Position numbers and translations under genes: made by a program. From Flavobacterium psychrophilum (GTDB lineage: Bacteria > Bacteroidota > Bacteroidia > Flavobacteriales > Flavobacteriaceae): a stretch of DNA of 11,535 bases. Below the pieces are notes generated by a model. It did no database searches. It was given only the letters and a program-made list of their open reading frames with translations, and had not been told where the DNA came from. Below, one piece after another: positions 1 through 7,283 of the stretch (position 1 is its first letter; each line of letters begins with the position of its first letter). The stretch lies in the NCBI GenBank assembly GCA_945872245.1, contig CAMBZB010000046.1, positions 1 through 11,535 of the forward strand, read 5' to 3'.

Positions 1-56
1 CTATGTCCGGTTTGGTCTACCTGGTGTGTTCTTAAAATTAGTTTAATCGATGCCAT
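1..56 (-). CDS. Site-specific integrase (tyrosine recombinase), N-terminus only
   Basis: Reading leftwards from an ATG at 56 gives 18 codons, MASIKLILRTHQVDQTGH, before the window ends. This matches the start of Bacteroidota tyrosine recombinases, whose N-terminal arm-DNA-binding domain opens with a beta strand of this type (M-A-S-I/V-K-L-x-L-R-T) and then a short polar turn. The catalytic domain lies outside the window, so the class cannot be proved. The 366 nt upstream contain direct repeats and palindromes of the kind found around integrase genes. The gene would belong to an element lying left of aroE. The fragment is short: I am fairly but not fully confident, and another protein starting with a similar strand is possible. 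Confidence 0.55.
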   Translation of the reverse strand, partial: MASIKLILRTHQVDQTGH

Positions 57-159
57 AGGAATAGGAGTTTAGAAATGTTATACTACTTTTGTAAAGTAAT
101 GCAAACGAGTGAAAGTATTGTAAATACTAGGTTTTCAAATGGGTGCATCATGATACGAA

Positions 160-181
160 GGTACAACAATGGGTACAACAA
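160..181. repeat. Direct repeats GGTACAACAA x2, period 12
   Basis: GGTACAACAA occurs at 160-169 and again at 172-181. A weaker relative, GGTGCATCA, lies at 142-150. Short direct repeats about 100 nt upstream of an integrase start are typical of arm-type integrase or excisionase binding sites. That role is inferred from position only. Confidence 0.5.
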
Positions 182-306
182 AACAAGTATTTCGTTGCTT
201 TTTTGTGCTTTATTCTGCTCTTACTGATTTTATAAAGTCAATGATTACAGTACTTTAAGTGCAAAATGGAGGGTTGGAGGAAAAGTTGTAGATAACTAGT
301 ATATAG

Positions 307-367
307 GTCTGACGATGTCTGACTAATCACCCCTAAATTGGGTGGCTTTGTTTGACAAACGTCAGAC
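307..367. repeat. Nested inverted and direct repeats (GTCTGAC family)
   Basis: GTCTGACG at 307-314 is exactly complementary to CGTCAGAC at 360-367. A second GTCTGAC copy sits at 317-323. Inside are a CACCC/GGGTG hairpin (328-332 with 340-344) and the 11-bp palindrome GTTTGACAAAC (350-360). The block lies about 55 nt beyond the aroE stop, so it could fold at the 3' end of the aroE mRNA, although no strong T-tract follows on the minus strand. It could equally be part of an attachment site. Confidence 0.5.
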
Positions 368-422
368 TTTATTTATTTCCAAAAATAGGATTTTTAATTC
401 ATAAATCATCAAAAGGACTTTT

Positions 423-1172
423 CTATTTATTCCAAATTTCCCAAGCTTTCTCCGCTTGAAAAACTAGCATATCCTGTCCATTTTTGGTCTGTGCGCCTTG
501 TACTTTGGCTTTTTTAAGGAATTGGGTTTCCCCAGGATTGTAAATCAAGTCGTAAGCAATGTGCTTCTCGGTAAAATAGTTGTAGGGAATTAATGGCGAA
601 GCCTCTGTATTCGGGCTGGTTCCCACCGGACTCGAATTGATGATGATTTGGTACTCGTCAAAGGTGCCAGAGTTAATTTGGTCATAAGCCATGGCGTTTG
701 CTTTGGCTTCCCTAGAAACAAAAGTGTACCCAATACCCAGTTCGTCCAAGGCAAAAGCGACCCCTTTTGATGCGCCACCCGTTCCTAAAATCAAGGCTTT
801 TTTATGGTGCGCTTGCAATAAGGGCTGCAGGGATTTCATAAAACCATAATAATCCGTATTGTAGCCCTTTAGTTTTCCTTTTTTGTTGATTTTAATGGTA
901 TTTACCGCGCCAATCAAAGTTGCTTTTTTCGATAGTTGGTCTAAATAAGGGATCACAACTTCCTTATACGGTATGGTGACATTCATTCCTTTTAAGTCGG
1001 GAGTGTTTTTTATGATTTCGGGGAAAGCGGTTATTTCCGGAATGTCAAAATTATCATAGCTACAACCTGCTAAATTCTCGGTGGCGAATTTTTCGGTAAA
1101 ATAGCCTTTAGAGAAGGAGTAATTTATGTTGCGTCCCAGTAAACCAAAGCGTTTTCTGATAATATCAATCAT
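423..1172 (-). CDS. aroE: Shikimate dehydrogenase (NADP+)
   Basis: This enzyme reduces 3-dehydroshikimate to shikimate with NADPH in the chorismate/aromatic amino acid pathway, in the cytoplasm. From the ATG at 1172 it has 249 residues, slightly shorter than most AroE proteins (about 270). Visible motifs are the substrate-binding S-F-S at 19-21, NVTIPYK with catalytic Lys70, AVNT around 89-92, NTD with catalytic Asp107, the Rossmann nucleotide loop GTGGAS at 130-135, NSSPVG at 179-184, and the C-terminal Q-A of VFQAEKAW (Gln239) that contacts substrate. The frame stays open 23 codons further upstream to a TTG, but that extension overlaps the TPR gene and has no family character, so I prefer the ATG. 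The gene starts 20 nt after the TPR stop and is probably co-transcribed with it. Confidence 0.95.
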   Translation of the reverse strand: MIDIIRKRFGLLGRNINYSFSKGYFTEKFATENLAGCSYDNFDIPEITAFPEIIKNTPDLKGMNVTIPYKEVVIPYLDQLSKKATLIGAVNTIKINKKGKLKGYNTDYYGFMKSLQPLLQAHHKKALILGTGGASKGVAFALDELGIGYTFVSREAKANAMAYDQINSGTFDEYQIIINSSPVGTSPNTEASPLIPYNYFTEKHIAYDLIYNPGETQFLKKAKVQGAQTKNGQDMLVFQAEKAWEIWNK

Positions 1173-1192
1173 TATAAAATGGGTGTTGTATT

Positions 1193-2587
1193 TTATTTCG
1201 TATGTTTTGCAATGTAATTTTGCACCATTTTTCGCGCCCAAACCACGGGGAATAAATCTTCTAAAAGGATGTAATTATCAAAATTCAATCGCAAAGCATT
1301 GCTTAAATGGAATTTGGCTTTGGTAGTTTGTTGAATCATAAAATACAATCCAGCCAATCGATATTCAATTTCGTTCTCTTCCGGGAAATATTCCGAGGCT
1401 TGCAACAAGGTTTGTATGGCACTTTCGAATTCCCCCAAAAATTGGAGAATGTCCACCCAAAACAACCAAGTATCCAATTGGTAATCACCAAATTCTACCG
1501 CTTTTCGGTAGCCAAATTCAGCCTCTTCAAACAAGTTCAATTGTTTGTTTATTGTGGCATATCGCTTCCAATACATTCGATTTTGATTGTCAATCGACAG
1601 CGCTTTGTTGACGTAAAGGAGGGCTTTTTGGAAGTTTTTTTGGCGCACATAAAAATCGGTTATGGCAATCCAACCTTTGTCCAAAAGGGGATCTTCGTGA
1701 ACTGTTTTGTTATAGTATTTTAAAGCCAGCACCTTGTTTCCTAATTTCTCGTAGCATTTCCCAATGCGCAATAAAGCGTAGGAGGTAGGGTCGTCTAATT
1801 CAATGGTTCGGTTGAAGCTTTCAATGGCTTCTTCGTATTTTTTTAGGCGTTCCAGGGCTTTGGCTTTTTCCATAAAAGCGCCCAGAAATTCATCGTCAAT
1901 GAGTGTGGCATAATCAAAAGCGCTAATGGCACTTTCATATTCTTTTACGCCATAATGCAAGCGACCCAACTGATGCCAGGCGATTTCGCTATACGGGTTT
2001 TTGTCGATGTACTGTTTCAAATACGTAATGGCTTCTTGATTCTGGTCTAAGAATTCGAAGCAATACACCACGTTGTACAAAGCCGATTGGTCGTCAAGAT
2101 CTTCTTCTAAGCATTTTATGAAGCTTTCCTTGGCCATTTCCAGATTGTCCATAAAGAGGTATTCCATCCCGATTAAATTGTAGACGTCGGCTAAATCGTC
2201 AGTGTATTTTAAAGCAATTTTCAATAATTCAACCGCTTTTTCGTGTTGGTCCCTTTTAGAACAAATGTTGGCCTTTTGGATATAGATTTCCTCATTGGTT
2301 GGCTCGATGGCGTACAATTCGTTCAATAGCTTTTCAGCCTGCTCAAGTTTGTCATCATAGACCAGCATTTCAACTTGGACTAATTTTAGTCCAGTAGATT
2401 TCGGGTGTTGTTCTAAAGCTAGTTTTAGGGCTTTTTTTGCCAATGCGGCTTTGCCCATATCGAGATAGTGCAGTATAATATCTTCAAATTCTTCGGAATC
2501 AAAAAAGAGAACCTTGTTGGTTTTTAACATGGACTCAAATTTTGAAAGCGATAGGTTGTATTCTTCTTCCTCGTTGCTTAATTGCAT
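1193..2587 (-). CDS. Tetratricopeptide-repeat protein
   Basis: A 464-residue, all-helical protein built almost entirely of tandem TPR units. Examples run through AVELLKIALKYTDDLADVYN, EAITYLKQYIDKNPYSEIAW and YESAISAFDYATLIDDEFLG, with the usual A-x-x-x-Y/F-x-x-A-L spacing of about 34 residues. There is no signal peptide or membrane segment, so it is probably a cytoplasmic scaffold; its partner is unknown. I chose the ATG at 2587 (MQLSNEEEEYNL) over the TTG at 2629, because the 14 extra residues are basic and look like translated leader. It sits between an aminotransferase (165 nt upstream) and aroE (20 nt downstream), a typical flavobacterial order as far as I recall. Nothing here shows a specific link to shikimate synthesis. 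Confidence 0.9.
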   Translation of the reverse strand: MQLSNEEEEYNLSLSKFESMLKTNKVLFFDSEEFEDIILHYLDMGKAALAKKALKLALEQHPKSTGLKLVQVEMLVYDDKLEQAEKLLNELYAIEPTNEEIYIQKANICSKRDQHEKAVELLKIALKYTDDLADVYNLIGMEYLFMDNLEMAKESFIKCLEEDLDDQSALYNVVYCFEFLDQNQEAITYLKQYIDKNPYSEIAWHQLGRLHYGVKEYESAISAFDYATLIDDEFLGAFMEKAKALERLKKYEEAIESFNRTIELDDPTSYALLRIGKCYEKLGNKVLALKYYNKTVHEDPLLDKGWIAITDFYVRQKNFQKALLYVNKALSIDNQNRMYWKRYATINKQLNLFEEAEFGYRKAVEFGDYQLDTWLFWVDILQFLGEFESAIQTLLQASEYFPEENEIEYRLAGLYFMIQQTTKAKFHLSNALRLNFDNYILLEDLFPVVWARKMVQNYIAKHTK

Positions 2588-2720
2588 AGCTTTTCTTTTT
2601 TTTGAGTTTGCCAAAATAAAATTAGGCAACCTTATTGTTATGGTGAGGAAAATTTGGAATTTTTGTAAACAATTTAATTAACAAGTTGTTTGGTTATTTT
2701 TAATTTTGAAACGAGCTCGA

Positions 2721-2762
2721 AATCTTAAATCTGCAATCGTTACTCTTCAATCTTATATCATT
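2721..2762. repeat. Imperfect 14-bp tandem repeat x3
   Basis: Three imperfect 14-bp units start at 2721, 2735 and 2749, each beginning AATC(T/G)T. They lie directly downstream of the aminotransferase on the minus strand, and the last unit covers its stop codon and last codons. No hairpin with a T-tract is evident, so a terminator role is not supported. Confidence 0.4.
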
Positions 2763-3934
2763 ATTTCATTCAATACGTCCAACATTATGGCACAACCTTC
2801 CCGAATTTCATCCTCAGAAATGGTTAACGGTGGTGTGATTCTTATGGCGCATTCTTCGAATAATAACCAAAATAAAATGAGCCCTTTGTCTTGACAGCGA
2901 AGAATCACCTCATTTGTTATTGCTGCGCTTTCGGTCATGGCGGCGAGCATTAACCCTTTTCCTCGAATTTCTAGTAGCAAAGGATGTACCAAAAGTGATC
3001 GGATGAGTTTTTCCTTTTCCAAAGCTTCTGCCATCAAATTTGTTTCGGTAATTTCCTGCAAAGTAGCCAAGCAGGCTGCCGCAATGACAGGGTGACCTCC
3101 AAAAGTCGTGATGTGTCCCAACTTTGGATCGTGGCTCAACAAATCCATCATTGCTGAGGATGCCGTGAAAGCACCCACAGGCATGCCGCCGCCCATTCCT
3201 TTTCCCATCACCAAAATATCGGGAACGACATCGTAATTTTGGAAACCGAAAAGTTTTCCCGTTCTTCCAAAACCCGGTTGGATTTCGTCGAGAATCAGGA
3301 GCGCACCCACTTGGTTGCAGCGCTCGCGAACCTTTTTCAGGAAGTCGTTATGAGGTTCGATAAAACCCGCGCCACCTTGAATGGTTTCCAGAAGAATACC
3401 CGCAGTTTTGGTGGTTATTTTGTCTAAGTCTGCTTCGTTGTTGAAGGTGATAAATTCGACATCAGGAATCAACGGACGAAAAATACGTTTGCGTTCTTCG
3501 AATCCCATCACGCTCAACGAACCCATGGTATTGCCGTGATAGGCATTATGGCAAGAAATCAATTGGCTTCTTCCGGTGGTTCTTCGGGCGAGTTTTAGGG
3601 CGCCCTCTATGGCTTCGGTACCGGAATTAACCAAATAGGTTTTTTCTAATGGTTTGGGTAAGAGTGAAGCCAGCAATTTGCAGTAGTCTACCGCCGGCCC
3701 CTGTGAATATTCGCCATACACCATTACGTGCGAATATTTGTCCAATTGGTCTTTTATCGCCTGATTGACCCTTGGCGGTTGATGCCCGAGCGTACACGCC
3801 GAAACACCAGCCACAAAATCTAGGTATTTTTTATTGTTGGTATCAAAAATATAAGATCCTTTAGCATACGAAACCTCCATTCCTAAAGGATAGGGAGAAG
3901 TTTGGGCTTGGTATTTTATAAAATCATTGCTCAA
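2753..3934 (-). CDS. Class-III PLP-dependent aminotransferase (aspartate aminotransferase family)
   Basis: A 393-residue fold-type I, class-III (omega/ornithine-type) transaminase. Visible features: NSGTEA at 103-108 (cofactor phosphate binding), YHGNT at 132-136, LDEIQ with Asp216 (pairs with the pyridine nitrogen), Schiff-base Lys245 in VMGKGMGGGMPVGA, and TTFGGHP at 276-282 with Thr277 from the neighbouring subunit. The length fits the family. Substrate cannot be read from sequence: acetylornithine, ornithine, 4-aminobutyrate and related enzymes share these motifs, and no arginine or lysine genes are adjacent. The start appears to be TTG at 3934-3932. The frame closes just upstream, and the next in-frame ATG would remove 18 residues that look like the family N-terminus. 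A CGCAAAG-type repeat begins 19 nt upstream of the start. Confidence 0.9.
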   Translation of the reverse strand: MSNDFIKYQAQTSPYPLGMEVSYAKGSYIFDTNNKKYLDFVAGVSACTLGHQPPRVNQAIKDQLDKYSHVMVYGEYSQGPAVDYCKLLASLLPKPLEKTYLVNSGTEAIEGALKLARRTTGRSQLISCHNAYHGNTMGSLSVMGFEERKRIFRPLIPDVEFITFNNEADLDKITTKTAGILLETIQGGAGFIEPHNDFLKKVRERCNQVGALLILDEIQPGFGRTGKLFGFQNYDVVPDILVMGKGMGGGMPVGAFTASSAMMDLLSHDPKLGHITTFGGHPVIAAACLATLQEITETNLMAEALEKEKLIRSLLVHPLLLEIRGKGLMLAAMTESAAITNEVILRCQDKGLILFWLLFEECAIRITPPLTISEDEIREGCAIMLDVLNEIMI

Positions 3935-3952
3935 AATTTATGTTTTTTTAAT

Positions 3953-3989
3953 CGCAAAGGCACGAAGATTTTTCGCAAAGTTCACAAAG
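3953..3989. repeat. CGCAAAG-type interspersed repeat
   Basis: CGCAAAG at 3953-3959 and 3974-3980 alternates with the variants CACGAAG (3961-3967) and CACAAAG (3983-3989). Degenerate clusters of this heptamer are common in flavobacterial intergenic DNA, as I recall them. The cluster would be in the 5' leader of the aminotransferase mRNA if the candidate promoter at 4002-4009 is used. Function unknown. Confidence 0.5.
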
Positions 3990-4001
3990 TTTTATTGGTC
4001 A

Positions 4002-4009
4002 CAAAAATA
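4002..4009 (-). promoter_or_regulatory. Candidate -7 element for the aminotransferase
   Basis: On the minus strand this reads TATTTTTG, a match to the Bacteroidota -7 consensus TAnnTTTG, 68 nt upstream of the start codon. No clear TTG -33 element lies at the expected distance, so the call is weak. Confidence 0.3.
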
Positions 4010-4035
4010 GTTAAAACTATGCACATTAGTGTATT

Positions 4036-4065
4036 TTGCTATTAGCTTCTAAAAACATATTTTTG
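4036..4065 (+). promoter_or_regulatory. Bacteroidota-type promoter upstream of the alpha-amylase gene
   Basis: TTG at 4036-4038 (within TTTTG) is followed after 19 nt by TATTTTTG at 4058-4065. This matches the Bacteroidota sigma-ABfr consensus TTG-N19-TAnnTTTG in both elements and in spacing. Transcription would begin near 4072 and leave a leader of about 350 nt before the amylase start, so a nearer undetected promoter is also possible. Confidence 0.5.
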
Positions 4066-4337
4066 TTGAATGAATTCTCAGCGCAGAAATGGTTTAAAGT
4101 TTCAAAATTAACTGTTCATATAGTTTTTCAAACAAATATAGGTTTCCTATTCTGGTATATATTAGCACTTTGGTTTAAATGATGAAAGGTAGTATTTGTG
4201 CATTTGATTTTCGGAATTTTAAAATAAAAAAGATATTGGGGTCGCCATTTTTGGGCAATTAGAATTTTGCTGTTGTAGTTTAGGAAATATAAAAGAGGAG
4301 ATGGTAAAAAAACACATAGATTTTCATAGAAATTCTA

Positions 4338-4415
4338 ATGAAAAACAATAATGAAAATTTCATATTAGAAGACGAGCAACCAAGAAGTAGAAAGCTGTCT
4401 TTGGCAACAGTCTAA
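4338..4415 (+). CDS. Possible 25-codon leader ORF upstream of the amylase gene
   Basis: An ATG at 4338 opens 25 codons (beginning MKNNNENFILEDEQP, ending RSRKLSLATV) and stops at 4413-4415, six nt before the first amylase ATG. The peptide is charged, with no signal sequence and no family I recognise. The spacing would allow translational coupling. The open frame is short enough to occur by chance, so this is only a candidate. Confidence 0.2.
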   Translation: MKNNNENFILEDEQPRSRKLSLATV

Positions 4416-4421
4416 AAAGGA

Positions 4422-6233
4422 ATGATTTTGAAAATCAACTCAGAAACGAAAGAGAATATGACTTGCAATAAAGTGATTGTTTATCAGGTTTTTACTCGAT
4501 TATTTGGGAATAAAAACAGGAATAACAAACCTTGGGGAACCATCGAGGAAAATGGAGTGGGTAAGTTCAACGATTTCACCATTAAAGCACTGAAAGAAAT
4601 CAAGGATTTGGGCGTTGCTTATATTTGGTACACTGGGGTTCCGCATCACGCTTTGGTTCGAGATTATACTTCAATTGGAATTTCAAATGATAGTCCAGAA
4701 GTGGTAAAAGGACGCGCCGGTTCGCCTTACGCCGTCAAGGACTACTATAATGTTAACCCAGATTTGGCGGTGAATCCTGCGAATCGTTTACTAGAATTTG
4801 AGGATTTGGTTGCCCGAACCCACAAAGCCGGAATGAACGTTATTATTGATATTGTTCCCAATCATGTTGCCCGAAAATATGAAGGTAAAAACAATCCCGA
4901 AGGCACTAGGGATTTTGGTGCTGATGATGATGTTTCAGTCGAATACCATCGAGAGAATAATTTTTATTATATTCCCAATACTCCTTTAGAAATACCTGAT
5001 ATGGACACGCCATTAACCGGCGAAAGTAATCCAAATATTGACGATAAATTCCACGAATTTCCAGCAAAATGGACAGGTAACGGTTCCCGAGTGGCGAAGC
5101 CAGATCGCAACGATTGGTATGAAACCGTGAAAATAAATTATGGAATTCGTCCCGATGGTTCGAAAGATTTCCCGGAACTTCCCCCAGGTTTTGATGCCAA
5201 ATCGAGTCAGGAACATTTCGATTTTTGGAAGGATAAAAGTGTGCCCAATTCTTGGATAAAATTTCGTGATGTCGCCTTGTATTGGACAGCCAAAGGCGTG
5301 GATGGTTTTCGATATGACATGGCCGAAATGGTGCCTTATGAATTCTGGAGTTATATGAATTCAGCAATAAAAATGGCTAATCCAGAATCTTTTTTAATGG
5401 CCGAAGTGTATAACCCAAATGAATATCGCAATTATATCCGTTTGGGTAAAATGGATTATCTCTACGACAAAGTGGAAACCTACGATAAACTGAAGGATAT
5501 AATTCAAGGTAGGTCTTGGCCTGATGGACTTTCGGACATCCAAAAAAACATGACCGACATTGAGCATCACATGCTCAATTTTCTAGACAACCACGATGAA
5601 CAGCGATTGGCAAGTCCAGAATTTGCAGGAACGCCAGAAAAAGGGAAGCCCTTAATGGTTGTTTCTACTACGATAAGCACTGCGCCAACCATGATTTATT
5701 TTGGACAGGAAGTGGGGGAGGCTGCCAATGAAAATGGGGGCTTTGGAACGAATTCCAGAACTTCTATTTTTGATTATGTGGGCGTGCCCAATCATCAACG
5801 CTGGATGAACGAAGGAAAATTTGATGGCGGCCAACTTTCTCAAGACGAGAAAGACTTGCGCGATTTTTATAAAAGACTACTCAATTTTTCTGTCCAGAGT
5901 TCTGCCTTAATGGGAAAATTTCAGGAAATCCAATCCAGTAATCGTAATATCACACCAGGTTATGACATTGCGATCTATTCCTATGTGCGATGGTCAGAAA
6001 CTCAAAAATTGATTGTTGTCACCAATTTTTATTGGCTAGCCACAAGTAATTTTGAATTGAGAATTCCTGTAGATATTGTTCAAAAATGGGGTTTGAAGGA
6101 TGGAACTTATACAATTACAGACCAATTGTATCACCAAAGCAGCATTCCCTTGCGTGTCGAAAATGGTGAAGGTAAGGTTCAAATCACCATTGGTCCTTCT
6201 GAATCGTTTATTTATAGTTTGGTCTTGAATTAA
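4422..6233 (+). CDS. GH13 alpha-amylase family glycoside hydrolase
   Basis: A 603-residue alpha-amylase-superfamily enzyme acting on alpha-glucosidic bonds. The four GH13 signature regions are present: DIVPNH (143-148), GFRYDMAE (295-302) with nucleophile Asp299, MAEVY with acid/base Glu328, and LDNHD ending in Asp392. A (beta/alpha)8 barrel of about 15-480 is followed by an all-beta C-terminal domain of about 500-603. No signal peptide or lipobox is visible, so it is probably cytoplasmic and acts on imported malto-oligosaccharides or storage glucan. No susC/susD, transporter or other glycan gene is nearby, so it stands alone. The ATG at 4422 has AAAAAGG too close in front; the ATG at 4458 has AAAGAGA at better distance and starts nearer the conserved V-I-V-Y-Q-V-F strand, so the true N-terminus may be 12 residues shorter. 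Its stop directly abuts the convergent sod stop. Confidence 0.93.
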   Translation: MILKINSETKENMTCNKVIVYQVFTRLFGNKNRNNKPWGTIEENGVGKFNDFTIKALKEIKDLGVAYIWYTGVPHHALVRDYTSIGISNDSPEVVKGRAGSPYAVKDYYNVNPDLAVNPANRLLEFEDLVARTHKAGMNVIIDIVPNHVARKYEGKNNPEGTRDFGADDDVSVEYHRENNFYYIPNTPLEIPDMDTPLTGESNPNIDDKFHEFPAKWTGNGSRVAKPDRNDWYETVKINYGIRPDGSKDFPELPPGFDAKSSQEHFDFWKDKSVPNSWIKFRDVALYWTAKGVDGFRYDMAEMVPYEFWSYMNSAIKMANPESFLMAEVYNPNEYRNYIRLGKMDYLYDKVETYDKLKDIIQGRSWPDGLSDIQKNMTDIEHHMLNFLDNHDEQRLASPEFAGTPEKGKPLMVVSTTISTAPTMIYFGQEVGEAANENGGFGTNSRTSIFDYVGVPNHQRWMNEGKFDGGQLSQDEKDLRDFYKRLLNFSVQSSALMGKFQEIQSSNRNITPGYDIAIYSYVRWSETQKLIVVTNFYWLATSNFELRIPVDIVQKWGLKDGTYTITDQLYHQSSIPLRVENGEGKVQITIGPSESFIYSLVLN

Positions 6234-7004
6234 TTATTTCTTCACGGCCTCTTCGTAATTTTCGGTAACTTTGCTCCAGTTGATGATTTTGAAAAAAGCA
6301 TCTACATAGTTTTTCCTTTTGTATTGGTAATCCAAATAATAAGAGTGTTCCCAAAGATCTAATGCCAGAATCGGTGTTCCTTGAACGAGTGCATTGCGCA
6401 TCAGTGGGTTGTCCTGATTTTGAGTACTTGTAATTTGAAGATTTCCCGATCGATCCACTATTAACCAAACCCAAGCCGATCCAAATTGTTTTGTGGCTTC
6501 CTCTTTGAATAAAGTGGCAAACTCGGCAAATGAACCAAACTTCTTTGTCATAGCAGTTGCTAAAGTGTCTTTGGGTTGTCTAGCGCCTTGTGGTGCTATA
6601 CATTTGAAATATAGGGAGTGGTTGTAATATCCGCCAGCATTGTTTTTTATTTCGGGAATACTCGTGTCTAATTTCGATAAGACTTCTTCAATGGTCAGAT
6701 TCTCTAATTCGGTTCCAGCAACCGCTTTGTTTAAGTTATTGGTGTATGTCAAATAGTGCTTTGAATAATGCATTTCCATCGTTAATGCCGATACGTATGG
6801 AGTCAAGGCCTCATACGAATAAAGTAATTTTTCCATCTGGAATGCACCTTCATCTGCTTTTACATCGTCAGGAACTCCCATCGTTATTTTTTCTTCGGCC
6901 GAAGGTAAAGGCACTTCGACTACTTCAGTAAGTTTTTTGTTGTTGCAGGAAAGTAAAATGGTAACCAACAATATAATTGTTATTAGAAAATGCATCTTTT
7001 TCAT
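6234..7004 (-). CDS. Lipoprotein Mn/Fe superoxide dismutase
   Basis: Converts superoxide to oxygen and hydrogen peroxide. The 256-residue protein starts with a lipoprotein signal, a hydrophobic stretch ending LLSC with lipidated Cys20, so it acts outside the cytoplasm, unlike standard SodA/SodB. After a linker of about 40 residues comes the full SOD fold. Metal ligands are His79 (EMHYSKHY), His129 (YYNHSLYF), Asp216 and His220 (DLWEHSYYLDYQ); GSAWVWL is at 175-181. The second-sphere Gln is Gln197 in QNQDNP, the position used by Mn enzymes, while the Fe-type Gln before the NH motif is replaced by Gly. I therefore infer a Mn-type or cambialistic enzyme. It is the third gene of the psd-acbP-sod operon, 9 nt after the acyl-CoA-binding protein. 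Confidence 0.93.
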   Translation of the reverse strand: MKKMHFLITIILLVTILLSCNNKKLTEVVEVPLPSAEEKITMGVPDDVKADEGAFQMEKLLYSYEALTPYVSALTMEMHYSKHYLTYTNNLNKAVAGTELENLTIEEVLSKLDTSIPEIKNNAGGYYNHSLYFKCIAPQGARQPKDTLATAMTKKFGSFAEFATLFKEEATKQFGSAWVWLIVDRSGNLQITSTQNQDNPLMRNALVQGTPILALDLWEHSYYLDYQYKRKNYVDAFFKIINWSKVTENYEEAVKK

Positions 7005-7013
7005 AACTCGTAC

Positions 7014-7283
7014 TTATTTTTCCGACAGGAAATTTATAATTTCTATGTATTGTTCTTTTGCCTCGTCAACAGACAAATGGCTTATTTGAATCCAGGCATT
7101 GGTTTTGAAAGCATTTCTTAAATCATAACTTTGAGAATGGTTGTAACTCAATGTTCCGAAGGTTGCCTGCTTGTAAAAGGCGTAAAGACGTAATTGGACA
7201 TCTTGTGGCAGGGATTCCTGAGTCATCTGTGAAGCTATTTCTACCGCTTCTTGAAAACGTGTATCTAAATCTTTTTCGTTCAT
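7014..7283 (-). CDS. Acyl-CoA-binding protein
   Basis: An 89-residue four-helix protein that binds long-chain acyl-CoA esters in the cytoplasm. The family signature is clear: LPQDVQLRLYAFYKQAT with ligand-contacting Tyr34, Tyr37 and Lys38, then FKTNAW with Lys60 and Trp64, and EAKEQYI with Tyr79. Length matches the 85-90 residues of stand-alone ACBPs, which are common in eukaryotes and patchy in bacteria. The ATG overlaps the psd stop by 4 nt (ATGA), pointing to translational coupling, and the sod gene follows after 9 nt. Placement next to phosphatidylserine decarboxylase suggests a role in acyl supply for membrane lipids; that is inference. Confidence 0.92.
   Translation of the reverse strand: MNEKDLDTRFQEAVEIASQMTQESLPQDVQLRLYAFYKQATFGTLSYNHSQSYDLRNAFKTNAWIQISHLSVDEAKEQYIEIINFLSEK

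Larger units (their letters stand above)
57..422. other. Gene-free region between integrase start and aroE; possible att region
   Basis: No convincing gene lies here. The stretch holds two exact 10-bp direct repeats (160-181), an ATCATGAT palindrome (148-155), and a nested inverted-repeat block (307-367). It is flanked by a putative integrase start on the left and the aroE stop on the right. Inference: it contains the junction between an integrated element and the core chromosome. No tRNA or tmRNA that could serve as an attachment site is visible. Confidence 0.4.
3935..4421. other. Divergent intergenic region, aminotransferase / alpha-amylase
   Basis: A 487-nt AT-rich region between two divergent genes. 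It contains a CGCAAAG repeat cluster, candidate promoters pointing both ways (4002-4009 minus, 4036-4065 plus), and a 25-codon open frame (4338-4415) that stops just before the amylase start. No other coding signal is seen. Confidence 0.6.

Noticed and set aside
75..227. 50-codon plus-strand ORF in the integrase-upstream region
   Set aside because: It runs through the direct repeats, has an odd Cys/Tyr-rich tail and has no start signal. Probably chance.
57..422. tRNA gene as attachment site beside the integrase
   Set aside because: No cloverleaf-compatible arms or GTTCRANNC-type T-loop found on either strand.
1173..1241. N-terminal extension of AroE by 23 residues from a TTG
   Set aside because: It overlaps the end of the TPR gene and shows no family similarity; the ATG at 1172 gives the expected N-terminus.
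2588..2629. N-terminal extension of the TPR protein from a TTG
   Set aside because: Fourteen basic residues with no TPR character; the ATG at 2587 is the better start.
4906..5367. 153-codon minus-strand ORF inside the amylase gene
   Set aside because: Antisense shadow of a gene with four intact GH13 motifs; its translation has no recognisable features.
6234..7004. Fe-type SodB assignment for the dismutase
   Set aside because: The Fe-type Gln before the Asn-His motif is Gly here, and the Mn-type Gln (QNQD, residue 197) is present.
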